A stretch of 64,000 nucleotides of DNA, from NCBI GenBank assembly GCA_913043025.1, contig CAJWLM010000005.1, forward strand, positions 95,086 through 159,085, given 5' to 3'. Position 1 is the first letter of the stretch; each line of letters begins with the position of its first letter. Shown here one piece after another: positions 18,855 to 27,233 of this stretch. Origin of the DNA: an uncultured Rhodospirillaceae bacterium (lineage in GTDB: Bacteria; Pseudomonadota; Alphaproteobacteria; UBA8366). The translations under genes and the position numbers were made by a program. The notes beneath the pieces are model-generated. The model worked only from the letters and a program-made list of their open reading frames with translations. It was not told the origin of the DNA and did not search any database.

Positions 18855-20189
18855 TTAGCTACTTGGATCTTGATTATCCGGAAGACGCACAACACGCAGA
18901 GGGCGCGCCCATAAAAGCGTATCAAAATCACCACAATTTTTGCAACATGCCTGCCAAACAGGTGCCTCGGATCCACAATTATCGCAAAGCCAAGCTTCAT
19001 CAAGTTCAGCAGATGCAACCCTATCTAACCAATAGCGGGATTGGTCGATATTCCCGAACTCACCTTCTTCGATTTCGGCCATTAAGCGACAAACTCGGCG
19101 AGTGGGATCACTTTGGTCTAAGAGAATCTTTAATTGTGCTCGAGCCTCCCCCCAAAGTTTAGCCACTATTGCAGCTTCTGCGATCGCTAAGTAGCTCTCA
19201 AAATGTCCTGGATTTTTTGAAGCCAATACCTCAAAGCGTTTAACCTGCATGAGAGGATCTAAATCAGACTTTATTGAACGATAAGCAGCAGCTAAAGAAG
19301 GGTGGGGCTTTTTTGACCACAACTTCTCTACCAGCTTATCAGCCCTTTTTACTTTGCCCTCAAGACTCAAAAGCTCCGCTAATTTGACTGTTGCGATGAT
19401 AAAGCCAGGCTCTAGCTTAACTGCCTCATTAAGAAGGGATAGCTGAAGATCCTTTTCACTGTTCCTCTCAGCTATACATGCCCTCTCGTACAATATGGCT
19501 GCATGCTGCCTATTGCCGGTCTTCAAACTAAGCTGTTTGCGGTTAATAGCTTCGACAATTGTCTCTCCAGCATCAAACCAAAGACCGTTCTTTATTTGCA
19601 AGTCTAATCTTTGCAACCAAAGTCCCTCAGCATTGGGATTAATGCGATAGGTTTCATTGGCTAACCTAAGCGCCTCAGAATGGTTGCCTATGCGAAGTGC
19701 CTCATTCATCAAGCCCCTTAAACCAAGTAAAGCTGTCTCAGGCTCTTGCCTTAAAGACTGATAAGTTTCCTGAACTTTTGCCGTATCACCTGCAAGCTGA
19801 GCCGCTTGGGCCGCTAAAAGCTCAGCGCTTGCAGGGGAGTCTAGCAATGCGCTAGCTTTTTTTGCATGCCTCATTGCATCATCAGAGTTGCCAGATGCTA
19901 GTGAGATCAGACTTGCACTTAGTGCCTCATGACCGCGGCGCTGTTTGCCCAAAAAATTACGATGCCGTATCTGCTGCGGCATCCGCTTCGCTGCAACCCA
20001 TGCCCTATAAACAAATGCCGATAGTAAACAGAATATTATGAAAACGTGTAAAAATAAGGCCGCACTTGTATCAATGCGATGATCACCCCAAAAAATTGTT
20101 ACTGACCCTGGGTTAGTAGCTAGCCATACCTCAGCTACAATCACAGTAGTTGCGACGATCAAGAAAATACAAATGCGAAAAACAGTCAT
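18855..20189 (-). CDS. hemY: HemY-type TPR membrane protein with C-terminal zinc/rubredoxin-like knuckle
   Basis: 444 residues from the ATG at 20187-20189, 16 bases after the Mic60-like stop. Two N-terminal membrane helices (RICIFLIVATTVIVAEVW and ALFLHVFIIFCLLSAFVYR), then the HemY_N region and helical TPR repeats to about residue 375. The C terminus holds C402-x2-C405 and C416-x2-C419 (LCDNCG and CCKNCGDFDTLLW), a metal-binding knuckle reminiscent of the LapB/YciM rubredoxin domain. HemY proteins accompany the late haem genes in Proteobacteria; this is not the protoporphyrinogen oxidase of the same name, and its biochemical role is unknown. Last gene of the hemC-hemD-Mic60-hemY unit. Confidence 0.88.
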   Translation of the reverse strand: MTVFRICIFLIVATTVIVAEVWLATNPGSVTIFWGDHRIDTSAALFLHVFIIFCLLSAFVYRAWVAAKRMPQQIRHRNFLGKQRRGHEALSASLISLASGNSDDAMRHAKKASALLDSPASAELLAAQAAQLAGDTAKVQETYQSLRQEPETALLGLRGLMNEALRIGNHSEALRLANETYRINPNAEGLWLQRLDLQIKNGLWFDAGETIVEAINRKQLSLKTGNRQHAAILYERACIAERNSEKDLQLSLLNEAVKLEPGFIIATVKLAELLSLEGKVKRADKLVEKLWSKKPHPSLAAAYRSIKSDLDPLMQVKRFEVLASKNPGHFESYLAIAEAAIVAKLWGEARAQLKILLDQSDPTRRVCRLMAEIEEGEFGNIDQSRYWLDRVASAELDEAWLCDNCGSEAPVWQACCKNCGDFDTLLWARPLRVVRLPDNQDPSS

Positions 20190-20205
20190 GCTGCCCCGCT
20201 GTTTA

Positions 20206-21654
20206 TTAATTGGCCTCGGGCTTAGCACCGAGTAATGCGCTCACATGCCAACGTAATTTTTCTATATGCTGTTTTACCTGAATATGCGCTCGAACATCCT
20301 CAATCCACGAACTAAAACTATCGAAATACAAGTCTTCCCTCGATAGCAACTCCAAATGGTTGGCGGCACTCGCAAAATCTCCATTTGCTACTGCCACCTC
20401 CGCCATACTGAAAGGGGGTAATTTACCAGACCCACCGACCCTGCGAATAGAGAATAATCCTGTTAATTCAGATTTGAGTCGTTCCATAATGCTTTCGCTG
20501 CTGGACTTTTTTAAGTCCATAGTACGGTTTTTATGCGCCCTTTGGATTGCCAAATTATTAAAGCTTGTGACAAGCATTAGAGGAGTTGGTACCCCTTGGT
20601 CTGCTCTTCTGGCAAGGCCCTCAAATATTTGCTTTGGAACAGGTGCCGCCAAAGATTTTCGGAGGGACTGAAGCCGATTTAGATAAGGCCTACCGGCTAA
20701 AATTTCATTCTCCAGCTGCCCGAGCAATAGCGCTTGCAATGCTATATCCTTGCCTCCCTGCCGCCTCTCAAAAGACAGATTCTTTATTTTATTTTCCATC
20801 TTATTTATATTGTCATTAATTTGACTAACTTGGCCCGCAAATTGGCTAAGCGCATAGTTGTTCTCTTTAGCTAAACTAAGTATCGAACCGTTTATTTTTT
20901 CAAGCCTCCGCTGGAAAAGATCAAGCCGAAGTTCGATATTTTCAATCTTGGCCTCAAGCGGTTCGCGTGTCATTTCCTGCTCTATTTTAACAGGCACGTT
21001 ATTGTCTGGCATTTTTGTCTCCTCACTGGATTCTGAAACAATCGGTTTTATGACCTTGACCCCCGATTCTGTTTCTTGACCCCCCAATGCGGGAACTTTT
21101 TTAATGGGATGAACTTGCCCACTGCCAGAAAAATATGACTGAATCCAATTACTTTCGGATAAAACAAACCATCCGCTCCAAGTAACAGCTGCAGCAGCCA
21201 AAAGTATCAAACCTCCGCTGCGCCAGTAACTTCGATTCTTTTCATTGGTCCTCGAAGCATCATGTGTGTCCGTTGATGGAGATGCTAGATTGTTTTTCTT
21301 TTTTACATCATTATTAGGATTGGTCTTTGGCCCTTCTAAACTCTTCTCAAATTGGCCTGAAGTCGAAACTTTTTCATTACCAGGCGCTGGAATGGATGTG
21401 AGCGTTACGGGCTCTCGATCAAGCTCTCGCAACACAGCATCTGATAAATTGACATTGTGTCTACGTGCCGCCTCCAAAATAGGCTTTCGCCTATTTAATG
21501 GTATATGCCCACGCGATTTCCACCCTTGAACTGTCGTTACTGGAATACCGAGCTTTGCGGCCATTGGTCTGATGCCACCGAAATCTTTGATTATCGCCTC
21601 AGCACTGAAATTATTAATGCGGCTAAAACCAGACTCAGGCATTTGCTCATTCAT
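20206..21654 (-). CDS. Mic60/mitofilin-like membrane protein with N-terminal HTH
   Basis: 482 residues. Residues about 18-78 form a helix-turn-helix resembling YdaS/carph-isopro-type domains (IIKDFGGIRPMAAKLG, VTTVQGWKSRGHIP). A disordered, Ser/Asn-rich linker (85-140) follows, then one transmembrane helix (about 147-166, GGLILLAAAAVTWSGWFVL), a periplasmic coiled coil (about 231-296) and a C-terminal mitofilin-type helical domain (about 360-478, with MAEVAVANGDFASAANHLELL). Position between hemD and hemY is characteristic of alphaproteobacterial Mic60, the ancestor of the mitochondrial cristae protein. The HTH should face the cytoplasm. Family by context and C-terminal pattern; the fusion is seen directly. 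Confidence 0.75.
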   Translation of the reverse strand: MNEQMPESGFSRINNFSAEAIIKDFGGIRPMAAKLGIPVTTVQGWKSRGHIPLNRRKPILEAARRHNVNLSDAVLRELDREPVTLTSIPAPGNEKVSTSGQFEKSLEGPKTNPNNDVKKKNNLASPSTDTHDASRTNEKNRSYWRSGGLILLAAAAVTWSGWFVLSESNWIQSYFSGSGQVHPIKKVPALGGQETESGVKVIKPIVSESSEETKMPDNNVPVKIEQEMTREPLEAKIENIELRLDLFQRRLEKINGSILSLAKENNYALSQFAGQVSQINDNINKMENKIKNLSFERRQGGKDIALQALLLGQLENEILAGRPYLNRLQSLRKSLAAPVPKQIFEGLARRADQGVPTPLMLVTSFNNLAIQRAHKNRTMDLKKSSSESIMERLKSELTGLFSIRRVGGSGKLPPFSMAEVAVANGDFASAANHLELLSREDLYFDSFSSWIEDVRAHIQVKQHIEKLRWHVSALLGAKPEAN

Positions 21655-21660
21655 ATATTT

Positions 21661-22413
21661 TTAAACTCCGTTACTCACTTGTAGCGACTCATTATCCAGG
21701 GCATTTAACAGCGCAGACTGCGTAGGGGCTGACGCTGTTATGATCCTCCGCCAAGGTAATTTCTGCAATTTTTCAGCAATGGGATCACTTAAACATAGCG
21801 CCACTGAAGTCTCAAATTCCTTGTCAAAACCCGCTGACAGCGCCAAGTCAACAAATTGTATAGCGGTGCGCGGAGAGAAGAAAAGAGCAAAATCCATGCT
21901 ACAGCCAGCAATTGTTTCTTTGCAGCGCTGATCCAACACCCCTAATTCCTCAGCTTTATAGAGTACCTCACGCTTGTATTTGTATCCAGCTAACGACAAT
22001 CTCTTTCCAAGATCGCCAGCTAAATTACTTCCAGCAATATGAAGGAGATCGCCACCCTTAGGGTCACATCTTGAAATTAATAAATTTGCAAGTTTGTTCA
22101 CATCACCGCCAGCGCTTTCAGCTTGGACGCAGCCATAGGCGCGTGCGGCAGCTGCGGTAACTTCACCGACTGCATAGGCAGGCAATGAAACATCTTGAGA
22201 TCGAGAAAAAAAAGAATGCACTCCATTTGCTGATGTGAATACCAGTGCCTGCACTCCGTCCAGAGAAGGTCCAGCACCTTCAAAATATGTTATTTTTAAC
22301 ATCGGAGATAACAAAGGGGAAAACCCTCGTTCTCTGAGTTCTGATTCAAGTACTATGGCGTCTTGTTGAGGTCGGGTTACTAATACAATCGGAGTTTTTT
22401 TGCGATCAATCAT
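21661..22413 (-). CDS. hemD: Uroporphyrinogen-III synthase
   Basis: About 250 residues from the ATG at 22411-22413 (MIDRKKTPIVLVTRP). It closes hydroxymethylbilane with inversion of ring D to give uroporphyrinogen III. HemD sequences diverge strongly, but the N-terminal LVTRPQQDA, the ALVFTSANGVHSF segment, AVGEVTAAAA, HIAGSNLAGDLGKRL and DFALFFSPRTAIQF are diagnostic. The start lies inside the end of hemC (8-base overlap), so the two are coupled. A longer reading to 22443 would overlap hemC by 38 bases and looks less likely. Confidence 0.93.
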   Translation of the reverse strand: MIDRKKTPIVLVTRPQQDAIVLESELRERGFSPLLSPMLKITYFEGAGPSLDGVQALVFTSANGVHSFFSRSQDVSLPAYAVGEVTAAAARAYGCVQAESAGGDVNKLANLLISRCDPKGGDLLHIAGSNLAGDLGKRLSLAGYKYKREVLYKAEELGVLDQRCKETIAGCSMDFALFFSPRTAIQFVDLALSAGFDKEFETSVALCLSDPIAEKLQKLPWRRIITASAPTQSALLNALDNESLQVSNGV

Positions 22414-23347
22414 TAAAAACCTTTTCACCACGGTTTTCCACAACTAGCGCCCGTAACTCCCTCCCCGTTTTCCTGCCCAATACTTCAGCATCGCTGGCCT
22501 GTGCCGTACTCTCAATGCGATGGAGCCACTCGCCATTAGGATCGGCTATTAGAGCCCTGAGACGCATCTTTCCTCCTGGAATATGTTCTGCTAAAGCACC
22601 AATTGGGGTGTAACAAGAGCCACCGAGCTCGTGAAGCAAAGTTCGCTCTGCTAAGGTAGCTTGCATTGTTTCCAAATGGCAGATTGGCGCAAGCAGATCT
22701 GCAATTTTTTCATCCCCTGCACGACTTTCAATCCCTATTGTACCTTGGGATGCAGATGGAAGCATTACCCCCGGCCCTAGTACTTCCATATCTTCGGGAG
22801 ATAGTCTTAGCCTTCTCAATCCCGCCAGAGCTAGTAAGATTGCATCTACATTACCGTCCCTTAGTTTTTTAAGGCGTGTCTCAACGTTCCCTCGAAGCGA
22901 GACAATGTCTAATTCAGGAAAAGAATTTAGAATTTGGGCACGTCTGCGTGGCGATGTAGTTCCAACTACACTTCCTGCAGGCAGGCTGGATAGCGAATTT
23001 CCTCCTGAGGATAAAAAAACATCGCGCGGGTCCTCCCGTGGTAACACCGCCGCTAAGGTAAGGGCAGCCGGCAAATGGGTTTCCATATCTTTCGCAGAAT
23101 GCACAGCAATATCGATTCTATTTTCAAGAAGAGCCGCTTCAATTTCTTTAGTGAAGAGGCCCTTGCCGCCAATTGACGTCAGAGGTTTATCCAGCACCGA
23201 GTCGCCTGTGGTTTTTATCATTATGATCTCTGTGACGATTCCCGGATGCGCAATTTCCAGAGCTTTTACAACCAGTCTTGTCTGCGCCTGGGCCAAGGGT
23301 GACTCACGACTGCCAATTATTAGTTTTTCAATACATGACTTTTTCAT
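22406..23347 (-). CDS. hemC: Hydroxymethylbilane synthase (porphobilinogen deaminase)
   Basis: 313 residues from the ATG at 23345-23347; an in-frame TTG two codons upstream is less likely. It polymerises four porphobilinogens on a covalent dipyrromethane cofactor. The attachment cysteine is C245 in GGSCYTPIGAL. Other conserved blocks are IGSRESPLAQAQT, the catalytic Asp in AVHSAKDMET, GTTSPRRRAQ and LRGNVETRLKKL. Divergent from tsaD across a short (~74-base) spacer, and first gene of the hemC-hemD-Mic60-hemY block. Confidence 0.97.
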   Translation of the reverse strand: MKKSCIEKLIIGSRESPLAQAQTRLVVKALEIAHPGIVTEIIMIKTTGDSVLDKPLTSIGGKGLFTKEIEAALLENRIDIAVHSAKDMETHLPAALTLAAVLPREDPRDVFLSSGGNSLSSLPAGSVVGTTSPRRRAQILNSFPELDIVSLRGNVETRLKKLRDGNVDAILLALAGLRRLRLSPEDMEVLGPGVMLPSASQGTIGIESRAGDEKIADLLAPICHLETMQATLAERTLLHELGGSCYTPIGALAEHIPGGKMRLRALIADPNGEWLHRIESTAQASDAEVLGRKTGRELRALVVENRGEKVFND

Positions 23348-23421
23348 AACCAATTAATACCTGATTGTGCTCAACAACATAAGCGTTTGCCGAAACCAAC
23401 TCAAAAGCAGTACAAAGAGTA

Positions 23422-24462
23422 ATGCGGATACTTGGTATTGAAAGCTCTTGCGATGAGACTGCCGTGGCCATCGTTGATGGTGATAGGCAGATACTTAGTA
23501 ATCAAGTGCTGTCCCAAATTACTGAACACGAGGAATATGGAGGTGTTGTGCCTGAAATAGCGGCCCGCAGCCATCTCAGTCACATCGATCGTTTAGTTAA
23601 AAAAGCCATGACGGAAGCAAAAATAGACTTTCGAGACCTTAACGGAATTGCTGCGACCGCAGGGCCCGGCCTCATCGGTGGTGTGTTGGTTGGCATGATG
23701 ACCGCCAAGGGACTATCTATCGCCACAGGTTTACCATTTATAGCTATCAACCATATGGAGGGACACGCCCTAACTCCTCGACTAACTGGAACATTGGATT
23801 TTCCATATTTAGCGCTTTTAATTTCAGGTGGCCATTCGCAATTCGTTTCCATAACGGGGATTAGCAAATATTCTATTCTTGGTACTTCAATAGATGATGC
23901 AGTTGGAGAGGCTTTTGATAAAACCGCTAAGCTCCTTGATTTGGACTTTCCAGGGGGCCCAGCATTGGAAAAAAGGGCAAAATCTGGAGACCCAACTCGA
24001 TTTGCCTTACCAAGACCGATGCTAGGCCGACCCAATTGTGACTTATCTTTCTCAGGCCTCAAAACAGCCGTCCGAAATGTCGTTGAAAAACACAAGGGAC
24101 ATCTAGACAACGAAGCTATATCAGACCTAGCAGCAAGCTTCCAAAACGCTGTTGCCGATTGCCTTATTGATCGATGTAATAAGGCTGTGGAAGATTTTCG
24201 ATCAATACACCCTACTGGTAATACTTTTGTAATCGGTGGGGGCGTGGCGGCAAATGAGTATATTCGCAAAAAGCTCAAAAATTGCGTTAATGATCTTGGC
24301 TTAAGATTCGTTGCTCCACCAATTAATTTATGTGGAGATAATGGAGCGATGATCGCTTGGGCTGGTATTGAACGACTCCGTCTCGGCCTCATCAATAAAC
24401 TAGATTTTCCGGCGCGGCCACGATGGCCGCTTGACGCACCTCATTCAGGCGCCCATAGCTAG
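23422..24462 (+). CDS. tsaD: tRNA t6A threonylcarbamoyltransferase subunit
   Basis: 346 residues of the Kae1/TsaD family, which transfers threonylcarbamoyl from its AMP ester to A37 of ANN-decoding tRNAs. The metal-binding H111 and H115 (NHMEGHAL), the ATPase-fold N-terminal GIESSCDETAVAIV, ISGGHSQFV, the glycine-rich GGGVAANEYIRKK and DNGAMIAWAG are intact. It starts a tsaD-gpsA-YciI unit running away from the haem block, a common alphaproteobacterial arrangement; 3 bases separate it from gpsA. Confidence 0.97.
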   Translation: MRILGIESSCDETAVAIVDGDRQILSNQVLSQITEHEEYGGVVPEIAARSHLSHIDRLVKKAMTEAKIDFRDLNGIAATAGPGLIGGVLVGMMTAKGLSIATGLPFIAINHMEGHALTPRLTGTLDFPYLALLISGGHSQFVSITGISKYSILGTSIDDAVGEAFDKTAKLLDLDFPGGPALEKRAKSGDPTRFALPRPMLGRPNCDLSFSGLKTAVRNVVEKHKGHLDNEAISDLAASFQNAVADCLIDRCNKAVEDFRSIHPTGNTFVIGGGVAANEYIRKKLKNCVNDLGLRFVAPPINLCGDNGAMIAWAGIERLRLGLINKLDFPARPRWPLDAPHSGAHS

Positions 24463-24465
24463 AGT

Positions 24466-25470
24466 ATGATTAAAGTATCAATTATAGGAGCGGGTGCTTG
24501 GGGTACGGCGTTAGCCTGCATTTCACGACGGGCAAACCACGAGGTTATGCTTTGGGCTTTAGAGGATGAAGTTGTTCATTCGGTAAATGCCGAAAAAGGC
24601 AATCCTATGTATCTTCCTGGAGTGAGACTTGATAAGGGCATATTTGCGACGGGGGATATCTCCGAAGCTATCGCACAAAGCCAAGTTGTCTTTTCTGTTG
24701 TTCCGTCACAGTTTTTTCGATCCGTCGCAGAAAAAATTGCGTTAACTATAGCTCCTGGAACTCCATTAGTAATCTGTTCAAAAGGCATTGAAGTTGAAAC
24801 CGGCGCGCTAATGACGGAAATTGCCGATGAAATAATACAAAAAAACCCGGTCTTGGTCTTGTCTGGTCCATCTTTTGCGCATGAAGCAATCGCTGGCTCG
24901 CCAACAGCGGTCGCCCTTGCCGGCACAAACCTTAAAGATGCAGAAATTATCACCAGCTTGATAGGGACCAGCCGTTTCCGGCCATATCCGATGGATGACC
25001 CAATTGGCGCCGAGGTGGGCGGTGCAGCAAAAAACGTTCTCGCTATTGCGTGCGGCATAGTCGTCGGCCGCGAAATGGGCGACAACACCCGTGCCGCACT
25101 TATAACCCGCGGCTTATTCGAAATGGCGATGCTTGGTGTAGCGAAGGGCGCCAAGGCACGAACATTTATGGGGCTTTCTGGTCTTGGTGACCTCACCCTT
25201 ACCTGCAATGGCCTAAAATCACGTAACATGTCACTCGGGGTAGAGCTTGGGAAGGGGTATTCCTTAGCTGACATATTAGCTAACCGAAATTCTATTGCAG
25301 AAGGCGTTGAGACTGCACGAGGAATTGTAGCATTAGCACGAAGCCTTAATGTCGAGTTACCTATTATGGAAGCTGTATACCGTATTTTGCATCGCCAAGC
25401 GGATATAAATCAAGCTATAGACAATCTCTTAGATCGACCATTCACTCCTGAATTCAAAGGCCTAGATTGA
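24466..25470 (+). CDS. gpsA: NAD(P)-dependent glycerol-3-phosphate dehydrogenase
   Basis: 334 residues. It reduces dihydroxyacetone phosphate to sn-glycerol-3-phosphate for phospholipid synthesis. The N-terminal Rossmann motif GAGAWGTALA, VVPSQFFR, the CSKGIE segment, the LSGPSFAHEA strand and the catalytic-Lys helix GGAAKNVLAIACG are all present, as is the substrate block FMGLSGLGDLTLTC. Starts 3 bases after tsaD, so the two are coupled. Length and residues are normal. Confidence 0.97.
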   Translation: MIKVSIIGAGAWGTALACISRRANHEVMLWALEDEVVHSVNAEKGNPMYLPGVRLDKGIFATGDISEAIAQSQVVFSVVPSQFFRSVAEKIALTIAPGTPLVICSKGIEVETGALMTEIADEIIQKNPVLVLSGPSFAHEAIAGSPTAVALAGTNLKDAEIITSLIGTSRFRPYPMDDPIGAEVGGAAKNVLAIACGIVVGREMGDNTRAALITRGLFEMAMLGVAKGAKARTFMGLSGLGDLTLTCNGLKSRNMSLGVELGKGYSLADILANRNSIAEGVETARGIVALARSLNVELPIMEAVYRILHRQADINQAIDNLLDRPFTPEFKGLD

Positions 25471-25526
25471 CCGCATTCCTGCCCTGAGCTAGCATTCTAC
25501 TTTTAACACCCACTAGGAGATTTATT

Positions 25527-25829
25527 ATGCTTTGGTGCATTACATGCGTAGACAAGCCTGGAGACTCGACTGCAAGATTATCTGTTCTGGAAACTCATCG
25601 TGCATATCTCAAAACACAAGATGATAAAATAGTTATGTCAGGCGCCACTCTGTCGGATGACGGGGAAACTATGACAGGCAGCTGTTTTATAATCTCTGCT
25701 AATAGTCGTTCAGAAGCTGAGGCTTTTTCAAACGGTGACCCTTTCACTGCGGCCGGCGTATTCGAAAGCGTTAATATCACCCGGATGAAAAAGAGTTCGT
25801 TTTATCCTGATAATTATGAAAAAGCATAA
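25527..25829 (+). CDS. YciI-family protein, single domain
   Basis: 100 residues of the YCII/muconolactone-isomerase-like ferredoxin fold, with the LETHRAYLKTQDDKIVMSGA core (the His/Asp pair common to YciI) and the GDPFTAAGVFESVNITRM end. Biochemical role of the family is unsettled. A Shine-Dalgarno TAGGAG precedes the ATG at 25527. It follows gpsA by 56 bases, as is usual in alphaproteobacteria, and is followed after 3 bases by a second gene holding two more YciI domains. Confidence 0.85.
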   Translation: MLWCITCVDKPGDSTARLSVLETHRAYLKTQDDKIVMSGATLSDDGETMTGSCFIISANSRSEAEAFSNGDPFTAAGVFESVNITRMKKSSFYPDNYEKA

Positions 25830-25832
25830 AAC

Positions 25833-26435
25833 ATGCTGTTCGTGTGCTTTCTAATTGACAACTCAAATATGGCTAACGTACGTAGAGAATTTTTGAAAGT
25901 TCATCAAAGTTATTTAAAAAGTCATGAGGATATAATTTATTTTGCGGGACCGCTTGAGAATGAGAAGCAAACAGAAAATGTAGGTTCACTTTATGTAGTA
26001 GAACAACCAAACCGCGCAGCAGCTGATGCATGGCTGGCTAATGAGCCATTTACTAAAAACGGCTTGTTTAACACAAAACATATTTTCGCTTGGCACCACT
26101 TAAAAGGTGCCCGTAAATTATATCAGAGACTGTACCTTTACTTTCAGCTCGATGGAAAACGGTCGCATGACAAACGATCTCGGTTGCGTGATGAGCATGT
26201 AGATTATCTTTTGGCTCATGAAAATCATTTGTTTGCTGCAGGTCCCCTATTCAAAGATAGCGACAAGATTAAATTTGAAAATCGCATTGGGTCGCTCTTC
26301 GTTGTCGGTTTTTCAACTCGGATTCTTGCAGACCATTGGCGAGAGCAGGAGCCTTACACGAAAAATAATGTCTATAATCAGACTTGGGGGTATGCCTATA
26401 AAAACCATTGGCTTGGTGCAGAAAAGTCTGTGTAG
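25833..26435 (+). CDS. Fused tandem YciI-domain protein
   Basis: 200 residues made of two YciI-type domains in tandem. Domain 1 (about 1-92) has REFLKVHQSYLKSHEDIIYF and NEPFTKNGLFNTKHIFAW; domain 2 (about 106-195) has RLRDEHVDYLLAHENHLFAA and QEPYTKNNVYNQTWGYAY. In both, the His of the core helix and the G-S-L-[YF]-V-V strand are kept (GSLYVVEQP, GSLFVVGFS). A normal YciI protein is about 95 residues, so this is a duplication-fusion; with the upstream gene it gives three consecutive domains. YciI proteins are dimers, so the fusion may be a pseudo-dimer. No substrate is known. Confidence 0.8.
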   Translation: MLFVCFLIDNSNMANVRREFLKVHQSYLKSHEDIIYFAGPLENEKQTENVGSLYVVEQPNRAAADAWLANEPFTKNGLFNTKHIFAWHHLKGARKLYQRLYLYFQLDGKRSHDKRSRLRDEHVDYLLAHENHLFAAGPLFKDSDKIKFENRIGSLFVVGFSTRILADHWREQEPYTKNNVYNQTWGYAYKNHWLGAEKSV

Positions 26436-26815
26436 AGGTCACTCGGATCTCTCTATTTTTAAATCCTTTGCATTTTATGAAATCGGAAGAGCCCATTTGT
26501 TAATCAAGGCTTACCCTAGATGGCAGTCTTAATAAGATCTGCCGCGAGGGAACAATAATTTTCAGAGTAAGCCTTCGGGCTTTTAAGAAACAATCATGTG
26601 GGCACGATTAGAGACAACAAAATATGTGGTAATCACTCCATAAAAAAATGGTTAGATCGGTCGTTGAGGCAAGCACCGATATCCGACTTTTTCTGAGAAG
26701 AATACCTGTACAAGTATTTAGGCCACAAAGTGATGGACCATGTAGAAAAATATTTTAAACTCCCAACTACAATAAACGTTAAATCACTTTTAATACGAGA
26801 AAAAAACTACTGGTC
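26436..26815. other. 380-base non-coding stretch between YciI genes and Rieske gene
   Basis: AT-rich, without a convincing ORF or ribosome site. It holds a short UUCG hairpin (listed separately) and a second imperfect hairpin at 26656-26680 (ATCGGT pairing with ACCGAT, inner TTG with CAA), followed seven bases later by five T. The second hairpin could be part of a small RNA or a weak terminator. No promoter could be assigned with confidence. Confidence 0.4.
26569..26585 (+). terminator. Weak UUCG-capped hairpin terminator
   Basis: AAGCC (26569-26573), tetraloop TTCG, GGCTT (26578-26582) with further T beyond. A five-pair stem with a stable UUCG loop and a short T-tract is the minimal form of an intrinsic terminator. 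It lies about 135 bases after the YciI fusion gene and probably ends the tsaD-gpsA-YciI transcript. The stem is short, so efficiency is doubtful. Confidence 0.45.
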
Positions 26816-27160
26816 ATGACTGAAGAAACTGTTCTCGGATTGCTCGCTGATATTCCCGACGGGGAGGGAAAAGAATACACCATCGAAAATGATGACGAGG
26901 AGGTTGGACTTTTTGTTGTACGTCAAGGAACCGCATTCTATGGCTACGTCAATTATTGTCCTCATGCGGGAACCCCTTTAAACTGGGAAGGTGACAGGTT
27001 TATGACCCTCGACAAAAAACATATTTTATGTGCCACTCACGGTGCGACATTTAATATTCATGATGGTGTCTGTATTTCTGGGCCGTGTGTCGGAGACTGG
27101 CTAGCTCCCCTAAATCTAAGACTTGAAGATGGAGTGCTTGTGTTGATCCACCCTGACTGA
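26816..27160 (+). CDS. Rieske [2Fe-2S] ferredoxin-like protein
   Basis: 114 residues, a bare Rieske domain. The cluster ligands are C48-x-H50 (NYCPHAG) and C72-x2-H75 (LCATHGATF), and C86 and C91 follow in the loop GVCISGPC. No signal peptide or membrane helix is present, so it should be a cytosolic electron carrier, or regulatory subunit, for an unidentified oxygenase. It precedes acs by 73 bases and could be transcribed with it, but no functional link is known. Confidence 0.88.
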   Translation: MTEETVLGLLADIPDGEGKEYTIENDDEEVGLFVVRQGTAFYGYVNYCPHAGTPLNWEGDRFMTLDKKHILCATHGATFNIHDGVCISGPCVGDWLAPLNLRLEDGVLVLIHPD

Positions 27161-27233
27161 AAACACCACGGGTTTAAGTGCCAACGGCGGACAGAGTCGG
27201 TTAAAAAAGTTTATAAATGTAGGGAGGCTAATT

